A DNA stretch of 64,000 nucleotides, taken from positions 248,001 to 312,000 of the forward strand of contig NZ_FQYN01000005.1 in the NCBI RefSeq assembly GCF_900141805.1. Reading direction: 5' to 3'. This document shows positions 8,631 through 16,344 of this stretch, one piece after another (positions within the stretch are counted from its first letter, which is position 1; every line of letters starts with the position of its first letter). Made by a program: the position numbers and the translations under genes. This DNA comes from Hymenobacter daecheongensis DSM 21074. GTDB taxonomy: Bacteria; Bacteroidota; Bacteroidia; Cytophagales; Hymenobacteraceae. The notes beneath the pieces are model-generated. The model saw only the letters and a list, made by a program, of their open reading frames with translations, did no database searches and was not told the DNA's origin.

Positions 8631-9560
8631 CTATGCCAGCTGGCCCTGCAGGCGGCGGGCGGCGGTCTGAATTCCGAGCTGCACGCACTCGTCCAAGGGG
8701 CGGTGCTGCATCCAGCGGGTGAGGAAACCAGCCCAGAAGGCATCACCGGCGCCGGTGGCGTCGTGCACGGTTACGGCGGGCGCGGATTGATGCTGCCAGA
8801 GGCCGCCGGCCCCCCGATACCACACGCCATCGGCCCCGCAGGTGAGGCACAGCACGCGGGCCGGCACCGCGTGCAGGAAAGCCTGGGCGGCCTCCACGGT
8901 GGCCGGCCCGCCGCTGAAGCGGGCCACATCATCGAGGCTGACCTTGAGCAGGGGCTGATAGGAAAGCAGCTGCTGCCACACGGCCGGGGCGTTGTTGCTG
9001 CGCCGCCAGATGGGCGCGGCATAGTTCCAATCAACCGACACCTGGCGGCCGTGGGCGGTGGCGGTGGCCAGGGCGGCCAGAATGTGGTCCTGGGCAGGCA
9101 GGCGACTCAGGGCGAAGGCCGTGGTGTGTACCACGGCGGCATCGAGCACCAGCGCAGGCTCTACGGGCGGCAGGTGGCGGTCAGCGCTGCGGTAGGGAAT
9201 GAATGTGGGCGTATCGCGCGAGCGGCCCACCACGATGATGCTGGTGGCGCGGTCGGGCAGCTGGTGAATGTGCTCGGTGCTCAGGCCGGCGGCGGCCAGT
9301 GTGCGCAGCAGAATTTCGCCTAGCCCATCCTGCCCCACGGCAGCCACCAGCCGGGCTGTGCCCCCGCAGTCCTGCACGAAGCGGCACAGGTTGGCCGGAC
9401 TGCCCCCGGCCATAGCCCGCAGGGTGGTCACCTGCGAGAGGTCGCCCACAAAATCGGTGGTCAGAATATCAATCAGCGCTTCGCCAATGGCCAGCAGGCC
9501 GTGACCGGCCGCGGCCGGGGGCGCAGCAAAATAAAGTGAGGAAGGCCGGGGCTGGATCAT
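8631..9560 (-). CDS. PfkB-family sugar kinase, likely fructokinase
   Basis: A 309-residue ribokinase/PfkB kinase. Visible are the N-terminal GEALIDIL motif, the AGGSPANLCRFVQDCGG substrate-binding stretch, and the C-terminal DATGAGDAFWAGF anion-hole and catalytic-Asp motif. It is the last gene of the sugar operon, 27 nt after a GH100-like glycosidase gene, which favours phosphorylation of fructose released inside the cell. Substrate assignment is inference from context. Confidence 0.85.
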   Translation of the reverse strand: MIQPRPSSLYFAAPPAAAGHGLLAIGEALIDILTTDFVGDLSQVTTLRAMAGGSPANLCRFVQDCGGTARLVAAVGQDGLGEILLRTLAAAGLSTEHIHQLPDRATSIIVVGRSRDTPTFIPYRSADRHLPPVEPALVLDAAVVHTTAFALSRLPAQDHILAALATATAHGRQVSVDWNYAAPIWRRSNNAPAVWQQLLSYQPLLKVSLDDVARFSGGPATVEAAQAFLHAVPARVLCLTCGADGVWYRGAGGLWQHQSAPAVTVHDATGAGDAFWAGFLTRWMQHRPLDECVQLGIQTAARRLQGQLA

Positions 9561-9587
9561 AAGCGGAAGCCTGAGTGGTGAGAAAAA

Positions 9588-10775
9588 CTAATAAACCAAC
9601 CGCTGCCCCCGGCCATACGCTTCGGCCAACACGCTGCCCGCGGCGCTCCAGGTGCAGAAGGGCACGCCAATGGGCTGCTGGATCTGGCCGTGCAGGTTTT
9701 CGTAGAAGCCCCAGGTGGCGGGTTCCGTCGGGTGGCGGCGGTTGGCGGTGGCCAGCCGGGCCGTCACGTCGGTGGCCAGCGCGGGGGCGGCGTGCTGGTG
9801 CAGGGCCGCCGCCAGCCAGCCGTTCCACACCGGCCAGAGCCCGCCGTTGTGGAATTCGTGGGGATGGTTGCGGAAAGTGTAGGCGTAGTTATCGGCCAGC
9901 TCGGCCATCAGCGGATTGGGGGGCGCAATGGCGGGGTCGAAGGCGGGCAGCAGGCCGGGGCGGGCAGCCAGCCGGGCCCCGAGCTGGGCCACCACGGCCG
10001 CTGCCTGAACAGCCGTGCCCAGCCCCAAGAGCAGCGCCAGCGCATTGGCGGCCAGATCGAACTGGGCATAAACGCGGGCCGGGTTGAAGCCCATGAGCCA
10101 GTGGCCAGTGGGGGCCTGCCGGAGCTGGTGCGCCAGGCTGGGCGCGTAGAGCGTGGCCGGGTCGGCGGCGGGGTCGTTCCAGTAGTTGCGGACCAGCACC
10201 GCCCGGATGCGGGCGGCCTGCTCGGCCCAGGCCGGGCGGCGGTAGTGGCGGGCGGCCAGCTCCAGGGCCCATACCCGCAGCAGCTGGTCGTAGAGCACGT
10301 AGCCGTGCTGCACATACTCGTCGGCCCAGTCGCCGCTCTGGGGCACATATACCAGGTTTCGGCCGTTGAATTCCCAGGCATCGAGCACGCCCAAGGCCCG
10401 CTCCACCGGCCGCGCGTAGGTGGCGGCCAGCGCGGCATCGTTGGTGAGGGCCGCGTATTGCAGCAGCCCGATAACGGCCCAGCTCACGTTATCGACGCGG
10501 CCGCAGTTGCCGCCGTAGCTGGCCCGGCCGGTAGCGGGGTCCACGTTGGAAGGGAAAAAGCCGGTGAGATGCTGATGACTGAAAATGGTAACCAGCGTGG
10601 CCCGGAACGTGGCTATCAGGGCCGCGTCGTCGGTGAGCAGGGCGGCCAGGCCCGTAATCACGCCGTCGCGGGTCCAGACGCGCTGGTAGTTGGCGGTGGG
10701 CTGAATGCTGGCCACGAAGCCCGGCGGCGTGGCGGCGCGGCGCATCAGGTCCAGACTTTGCTCGTAGGCTTGCAT
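9588..10775 (-). CDS. GH100-like (alpha/alpha)6 glycosidase, possible cytoplasmic invertase
   Basis: A 395-residue enzyme without signal peptide. Motifs fit the GH100/amylo-alpha-glucosidase helical-barrel clan: YQRVWTRDGVITGLAAL near residue 30, GFFPSNVDPATG, the acidic PQSGDWADEY, and NGGLWPVWNGWL near the C-terminus. GH100 enzymes are neutral/alkaline invertases that split sucrose to glucose and fructose. Neighbours agree: an MFS sugar symporter upstream and a PfkB kinase downstream. A glycogen-debranching-type glucosidase is the alternative, since the folds are similar. Confidence 0.68.
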   Translation of the reverse strand: MQAYEQSLDLMRRAATPPGFVASIQPTANYQRVWTRDGVITGLAALLTDDAALIATFRATLVTIFSHQHLTGFFPSNVDPATGRASYGGNCGRVDNVSWAVIGLLQYAALTNDAALAATYARPVERALGVLDAWEFNGRNLVYVPQSGDWADEYVQHGYVLYDQLLRVWALELAARHYRRPAWAEQAARIRAVLVRNYWNDPAADPATLYAPSLAHQLRQAPTGHWLMGFNPARVYAQFDLAANALALLLGLGTAVQAAAVVAQLGARLAARPGLLPAFDPAIAPPNPLMAELADNYAYTFRNHPHEFHNGGLWPVWNGWLAAALHQHAAPALATDVTARLATANRRHPTEPATWGFYENLHGQIQQPIGVPFCTWSAAGSVLAEAYGRGQRLVY

Positions 10776-10840
10776 AGGGGTGGCAGTAGACGAAGGTTAG
10801 AGGGCTGATCAGAGGTTATTTAGCTTCTCTGCCCAACGAT

Positions 10841-10890
10841 TCGCCTCACCCCCCGACCCCCTCTCCGAAAAAGAGAGGGGGAGCCAGGCG
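10841..10890. repeat. Family F palindrome
   Basis: An inverted repeat: TCGCCT at the outside, CCCCCTCTCC and the complementary AGAGAGGGGG inside. It lies between the glycosidase and the MFS gene (gap 10776-10920) and may act as an mRNA stability or attenuation element within the operon. The same CCCCTCTCC-type unit recurs at 40274, 50657, 50838, 51924 and 57991. Confidence 0.75.
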
Positions 10891-10920
10891 AAAAAGACGA
10901 CGATATCTGAGTTGGACCAG

Positions 10921-12282
10921 TTAGTGCTCGGGCCGCGCCAGGGGCGGCACAAACAGCACGCAGGCGGCCCCGCAGAGCAGCAGCGCGCCGGCCAGGTGAA
11001 TTACGTTTTCGGGCCGCGAGGCGAGCAGGTGGCGATAAATCCAGGAAAACGTGACCGTCTGGAGCAGCATGGGCAGCACGATAAACAGGTTGAAAATGCC
11101 CATGTACACGCCCGTTCGCTCCCGCGGAATGGCCCCGGCCAGCATCACGTAGGTGGTGCCCATCATGCTGGCCCACCCAATGCCCAGCCCGATCATGGGG
11201 GCCAGCAGCAGGGCCGGCGTGTGCAGCAGCGGCAAGCTTAGCAGACCCAGCCCAGCCAGGCTCAGGCTCAGCATGTGCACCGCCCGCGGCCCCCACTGCC
11301 GGGCCAGCCACGCCAGCCCGAAGGCCGCGCAAAACGTGACGACATTATAGGTGCCATTGATGCGCCCGGTGAGCAGCTGGGCCGCGCTGAAGCCCGCCGC
11401 CTGCTGATCCTGAGTGTGGTAGATGGTGCTGGCCAGGCTCAGGGTAATGTATTGCCAGTAGCAGAACATGGCGTACCAGGTACACAGCATCATCGGGGCC
11501 ATGCGGCGCATCGTGGGGGGCATCTGGCGGATGGCACTGCCGATTTCGGCCAGCGTGTGGCCCAGCCCCTTCGGCTGCGTCCGGATGGCGGCCACCTCGG
11601 CCGCGCTCAGCGGGTGCTCTTTGGTGGTGATAACCGAGTACAGAATGGCTCCGATGCTCACGGCCGCCCCGATCAGAAAGGCGGCGTAGGTGGTGTGCGG
11701 AATGTTGTTGGCACTACGAGCCGTGCCGCTCACCAGGCCCAGATACACCAGCACCGAGGGCGTGAAATTGGCCAGCGTGATGCCCAAGCCGGTGAAAAAG
11801 CTCTGCGTCAGAAAGCCCAGGCTGTGCTGAGGCGCGGGCAGCTTGTCGCTCACAAAGGCGCGGTAAGGCTCCATGGTGATGTTGTTGGCCGCGTCCAGAA
11901 TCCAGAGCAGGCCGGCGGCCATCCAGAGGGCGCGGCTGAAGGGCATGGCCAGCAGGCACAGACTGCACAGCACCGCGCCTACCAGGAAATAGGGCGTGCG
12001 GCGGCCCCAGCGGCTCAGGGTTTTGTCGCTCAGGGCACCCACGATGGGCTGCACCAGCAGGCCCGTCATGGGGCCGGCCAGCCACAGAAAGGGCAGCATG
12101 TCCGGATTGGCCCCCAGGTAGGAGTAAATCGGGCTCATATTGGTCTGCTGGAGCCCGAAGCTGTACTGGATGCCGAAAAAGCCCAGGTTCATGTTCAGTA
12201 TCTGCCAGAAGGCCAGCCGGGGCCGGGGCAGGCCGGTGGCCAAGTCGGTAGGCGCGGTAGAAACGGTAGAGCTGAGAGCCAT
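10921..12282 (-). CDS. MFS sugar/cation symporter (SLC45/sucrose type)
   Basis: A 453-residue 12-TM major facilitator. The opening helix ([34 protein letters not shown]) and the loop [16 protein letters not shown] are those of the GPH/SLC45 group of disaccharide-proton symporters, which includes plant sucrose carriers and bacterial maltose carriers. The likely role is moving intact disaccharide from periplasm to cytoplasm, where the downstream GH100-like enzyme would cut it. It lies in the minus-strand operon between GH65 and that glycosidase. Confidence 0.85.
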   Translation of the reverse strand: MALSSTVSTAPTDLATGLPRPRLAFWQILNMNLGFFGIQYSFGLQQTNMSPIYSYLGANPDMLPFLWLAGPMTGLLVQPIVGALSDKTLSRWGRRTPYFLVGAVLCSLCLLAMPFSRALWMAAGLLWILDAANNITMEPYRAFVSDKLPAPQHSLGFLTQSFFTGLGITLANFTPSVLVYLGLVSGTARSANNIPHTTYAAFLIGAAVSIGAILYSVITTKEHPLSAAEVAAIRTQPKGLGHTLAEIGSAIRQMPPTMRRMAPMMLCTWYAMFCYWQYITLSLASTIYHTQDQQAAGFSAAQLLTGRINGTYNVVTFCAAFGLAWLARQWGPRAVHMLSLSLAGLGLLSLPLLHTPALLLAPMIGLGIGWASMMGTTYVMLAGAIPRERTGVYMGIFNLFIVLPMLLQTVTFSWIYRHLLASRPENVIHLAGALLLCGAACVLFVPPLARPEH

Positions 12283-12497
12283 AAGGAGAGTCAGGTAGAG
12301 GAATAAAGCGGGAAGAAGCGCGGGCGAAATACCAGGGCAAGCGCCGCCCGCCTCGCGGCGGACGGCGGGCAGGCAGCCCTTCCCACAAGGCTTTCTGCCA
12401 CCCCATACATCAGCAAAGGAGGCCTGCTGGTTGCAGCCAGCCAGGGGGTTGCTGAGGCGGTTTTAGAACAATCCAGTAGATCCGGGACGGCGGCCGT

Positions 12498-14567
12498 TTA
12501 CCGCGTCACGGAGTACGTTTTACGCTCCACTCCCACCCCCGTTATCCGCACCGATTTCCAGCCCGTGGGCAGCGTGGCTTTGCGCTGCACCAGGCCCGCG
12601 GGCGTAATATCGAGGCCGCCGAAGCCCATGAGCACGGCCTGCAGCACCCCGCCCGCGCCGGTGGCGAAGTAAGGATTGGTGCCGCCCTTGGTTTCGGCAA
12701 TCACCCGGAAAGGCGGCAGCAGGTTGGGCTCGTAGGCGTCGCGGAAGAAGTGTGCCGCCTTGCCGGCATCACCAAGGCGGGAATAGAGCAGGGCAAAAAT
12801 GGCCTGAGTCATGGCGGGCGTGCCTTCGTTGGGCACGCGGGTTTCGTAGTAGGCCAGGTCCTTCCTGATTTGGGCAGGCTCAGTAATTACGCCCAGCGGA
12901 TAGGCCAGCAGGTTCACATCGCCCTGCTTGATGCCTTCGCCCTTGTAGGTGGCGTGCTCCTGGGTGGTGCCGTCGGGCATTTTAAGAATGGGAATGTTCT
13001 GGGCCACGTGCAGCCAGTCGGGGTTGGCCCGCCGGCCCAGCACTTTGGCGGCGGCCGTGGCGTTGCGCAGATTCACCTGGGCGGCGGCGTTGGTGAAGGC
13101 GTTGTTGTCCACGTTTTCGGCCCACTCGTCGGCGGCCACCACGTTCTTGATGTCGTAGCGGCCGGGGCCGTTGCGCTCCACCCGGCTGGCCCAGAAATCG
13201 GCGGTAGCCGATAGAATCGGGTAGCCTTTCTCGCGCAGCCATTCCTTGTCCTGGGTCACGCAGTAGTACTGCCAGGCGGCCAAGGCCACGCAGGCCGAAA
13301 TATGGTGCTCAAACGGCCCGCTCAGCGCCCACACCGGCGTTTCTTCCACGCCCGAGTCGGCACTTTCCCAGGGGTACATGGCCCCCTGGTAGCCATGGGC
13401 GAAGGCATTGCGCTGGGCCGCCTCCAGCCGCCGGAAGCGGTACTCAACCATCGACTTCGCAATTTCGGGGTGCAGCACCAGCAGGGCCGGAAACATCCAG
13501 ATATCGGTATCCCAGAACACGTGGCCGTTGTAGCCCAGGCCCGAGAGGCCCATCGGCGAAGGTGAAAAATCGGTGCCGGCGCGCGAGAAGCTGTAGAGGT
13601 GGTAGAGCATGCTGCGCACGTCCTGCTGGGCCTGCGCGTCGCCCTCAATCTGAATGTCGCTTTTCCACAGCTCCTGCCAGGCTTTAGCATGAAACGCCAG
13701 CAGCCGCTCCTTGCCTTCGAGGCGGGCGAAGATGGTCAGGCGCTCGGCTTCGTTCAGCGGGTCGGCGTGGTGGGCCGAGGTGATGCTGGAGCCCGCCACG
13801 GCGTAGCTGTAAGTCTGGCCCGCCTTCAGGGCCTTGCTGAACTTCATCAGGTGCATGTTGCTGTCCCACATCTCATGAATCACCTTGGGCTCCTGGCCGT
13901 GGCCTTCCTCGAAGAGAAAAGTGTTGGAGGCGCACAGCTGCATCTTGCCCGTGGGGCTCTGGGCCACCGAGCTGAGCAGGCTCAGCGTGACGTGGGGCCT
14001 ATCGATTTCGTTGTAGTAGTTCTGGGCCTCGCGCAGGGCATCGGGCGTTTCCATAATGCTGGCCGCGCCCAGATTCAGGTCTTTTTTGGCCGTGATGCTC
14101 ACGTCGAGCAGCACGGTGAAGGGCAGGTGACGCAGGGCGTAGTAGGTGTAGCGGATGGTGGCCCGGTCCTGGTAGTCGAAGGTGGTGGTGAGGCTGGCGC
14201 GCTGCATGTCCAGCTCCTGCTGGAAGTTGGTGGCATCCTTGCCCGAGAGGCGGCGGCCGTCCACTTCCAGGTACATGTTCAGCAGGTTGAAGCTGTTGAG
14301 GAAGTTGCTCACCCGGCCCCGGCCATACTGATCGTAGGCCCCGGCCAGCACCACGCTTTTCACCTTAAACGGCTCCGGCGACGACACAATGCCCAGCATG
14401 CCGTTGGCCACCGTCACGCCGTAGTAGCTGGTGGGGTCAATCTTGTCGGCCGCAATGCGCCAGGGGTCGGGCGCGGGGGGTTGGGCCACGGCCGGCAGAT
14501 GCACGGCCAGCAGCAGCGCCAGCGCGCCCAGGCCAGGCGCTAGTTTTTTGAATCGGGTGGTGAGCAT
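12498..14567 (-). CDS. Exported GH65-family glycoside hydrolase or phosphorylase
   Basis: A 689-residue GH65 protein. The ATG at 14567 gives a clean signal peptide ending near AVAQ, so the enzyme is probably periplasmic. The beta-sandwich N-terminal domain runs to about residue 290 and is followed by the (alpha/alpha)6 barrel. Landmarks are GHVFWDTDIWMFPALL, QGAMYPWESADSG, and AADEWAENVDNNAFTN with the likely catalytic Glu. Most GH65 enzymes phosphorolyse alpha-glucosides such as maltose, trehalose or kojibiose; a secreted Bacteroidota member (Flavobacterium johnsoniae) is a kojibiose hydrolase. Export makes hydrolysis more likely than phosphorolysis. The gap 12283-12497 shows no gene. Confidence 0.88.
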   Translation of the reverse strand: MLTTRFKKLAPGLGALALLLAVHLPAVAQPPAPDPWRIAADKIDPTSYYGVTVANGMLGIVSSPEPFKVKSVVLAGAYDQYGRGRVSNFLNSFNLLNMYLEVDGRRLSGKDATNFQQELDMQRASLTTTFDYQDRATIRYTYYALRHLPFTVLLDVSITAKKDLNLGAASIMETPDALREAQNYYNEIDRPHVTLSLLSSVAQSPTGKMQLCASNTFLFEEGHGQEPKVIHEMWDSNMHLMKFSKALKAGQTYSYAVAGSSITSAHHADPLNEAERLTIFARLEGKERLLAFHAKAWQELWKSDIQIEGDAQAQQDVRSMLYHLYSFSRAGTDFSPSPMGLSGLGYNGHVFWDTDIWMFPALLVLHPEIAKSMVEYRFRRLEAAQRNAFAHGYQGAMYPWESADSGVEETPVWALSGPFEHHISACVALAAWQYYCVTQDKEWLREKGYPILSATADFWASRVERNGPGRYDIKNVVAADEWAENVDNNAFTNAAAQVNLRNATAAAKVLGRRANPDWLHVAQNIPILKMPDGTTQEHATYKGEGIKQGDVNLLAYPLGVITEPAQIRKDLAYYETRVPNEGTPAMTQAIFALLYSRLGDAGKAAHFFRDAYEPNLLPPFRVIAETKGGTNPYFATGAGGVLQAVLMGFGGLDITPAGLVQRKATLPTGWKSVRITGVGVERKTYSVTR

Positions 14568-14759
14568 AGAGCAGAAATGGGATGGAACGGGCAGAGCCGC
14601 CAACGCAGCCCCGCAGGAAGAACCCGGCGGCGGAAAAACCGTCCGGTGTACGGGCGCGCCGCTAAAAAGTCAGCACGGGCGGCCCCGGATGCAAACAGAC
14701 CGCTGACCACTGCCAGCCGGCAGTACCCAACGGCCTGTTCGGGGGCTTTTGCACCAGCG

Positions 14760-16325
14760 CTAGTACCCCGGATTCTGAGTGATGTTGCTGTTTACATCTA
14801 CCTGAGTCTGCGGAATCGGGTAAATCAGGTATTTCGGGGCGCTCTGGGGCTTGTCGGGGCGCGCCTGCAGAAACTTGCCGAACCGGATCATATCCTGCCG
14901 CCGCCACGACTCGCCGTACAGCTCGCGGCCCCGCTCGTTGAGCAGCTCATCCAGGCTGAGGCTGCCCAGGGCGCTGGCCCCGCGCGAAGGATGCGTGCGC
15001 ACGGCGTTGACGATGGCCACCGGCGTGGCCCCATAGGTGCCGGCGCTGGTGCCCGTGCCGCCGCGCAGAATGGCTTCGGCCTTCATCAGCAGCACATCGG
15101 CCAGTCGGAAGGTCACATGGTCGTTGTCGCAGCCGCCACCTTTCACCTCGTTCGGGTAGTCCACGGGGTATTTCAGGGGCCGGATACCCTTCACTTCGAG
15201 GTCGTTGCCGGTTTCCAGCAAGCTGACTTCCTTGGTGAAAATCAGCGGCGTGCCGGCCCGCCGCGACTCCAGCGGCGCATCGTTCGTGAGATTGTACTGC
15301 TGGCCGGCCAGAAAGCCCACGTTGATGCGGCGGCCGGGGTTGGCGGGGCCGCCGGTTACGTCGTAGGCCACGCCCCGGCGCTTGTCGGTGGACTCAAATA
15401 GGTCGTAGAACGCGGCCGTGGTGGCCGGGCCGTTGTAGCCATCCACGGGCCGCATGTTGTAGTGCGACACAAACTTCCAGAAGTCGCGCGTGGGGCCGGC
15501 GTTGCCGTTGGAGTTGGCCTGGGTGAAGATATTCTCCCGGCCGATGGCCCCGTTGTTGGGCGCGAAATTATCGAAGAAGTTGGCAGTGAACGAGTACTTG
15601 CCGCTGATAATCAGCTCATCGGCCAGCGTGATTACCTGGTTCATATCGGCGGCGGCGAAGGTGGGGGCCGCGCGGTTGGCATATACGCCCTTGTTGAGGT
15701 AGCACTTCATCAGCAGCACGCGGGCGGCATCTTTGGTGGCGCGGCTCACGGGGGCATCGGGCAAATCCTTTTGCACTGCCGTGATTTCACCAATGATGAA
15801 GTTCAGTGCCTCGGTGCCCTTGCGCACCCGCGCCAGCTTGCTCAAGGTTTCGCCCGGCTCCCGGTAGAGCACCTGGTCGTAGAGGTCGAGCACCAGGTAG
15901 CTGGCCCAGGCCCGCAGAAACCGCGCTTCGGCCTGCTGCTGCGGATTGGGCGCGAAGCGCAGCAGGTCGGTGGAGGCGTAGATGATGCCGTTGAGCTGGG
16001 TGTAGGTTTCGCGCACCCGCTCGTTGCTGGGGTCCCAGGTGTGGTTGAACAGGGCCCGCCACTTACCGTTGTCGTCCCAGTCGGGCCCGCGGGTGGGCAT
16101 GATGCGGGCATCGGTGGATACTTCTTCGAGGGCAAACACGCTCACACAACCCTGAATCGGGTCGCGCTGCGAGTTATACACGCCCTGGAGCAGCGCCGCC
16201 GGGTCGCCGCGCGGAATCTGGTCTTCCGTGAGCTGACCGTCCAAGGTTTCATTCAGCTCACAGCTGCCGGCTACCTGCAGCAACGCCAGAAGGGCGGCCG
16301 CACAAGTAAGTTTGGGGTATCGCAT
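14760..16325 (-). CDS. susD: SusD/RagB-type glycan-binding lipoprotein
   Basis: A 521-residue lipoprotein. The N-terminus MRYPKLTCAAALLALLQVAG is followed by a lipobox-like SC, for acylation and surface display. The TPR-like SusD fold is marked by AEARFLRAWASYLVLDLYDQVLYRE (about residue 125), DVLLMKAEAILRGG and the C-terminal ELLNERGRELYGESWRRQDMIRFG. SusD proteins lid the SusC barrel and hand over oligosaccharides. The gene starts 20 nt after susC. The interval 14568-14759 holds no gene. Confidence 0.95.
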   Translation of the reverse strand: MRYPKLTCAAALLALLQVAGSCELNETLDGQLTEDQIPRGDPAALLQGVYNSQRDPIQGCVSVFALEEVSTDARIMPTRGPDWDDNGKWRALFNHTWDPSNERVRETYTQLNGIIYASTDLLRFAPNPQQQAEARFLRAWASYLVLDLYDQVLYREPGETLSKLARVRKGTEALNFIIGEITAVQKDLPDAPVSRATKDAARVLLMKCYLNKGVYANRAAPTFAAADMNQVITLADELIISGKYSFTANFFDNFAPNNGAIGRENIFTQANSNGNAGPTRDFWKFVSHYNMRPVDGYNGPATTAAFYDLFESTDKRRGVAYDVTGGPANPGRRINVGFLAGQQYNLTNDAPLESRRAGTPLIFTKEVSLLETGNDLEVKGIRPLKYPVDYPNEVKGGGCDNDHVTFRLADVLLMKAEAILRGGTGTSAGTYGATPVAIVNAVRTHPSRGASALGSLSLDELLNERGRELYGESWRRQDMIRFGKFLQARPDKPQSAPKYLIYPIPQTQVDVNSNITQNPGY

Positions 16326-16344
16326 GGTGGGAAGAAATTAGAAG

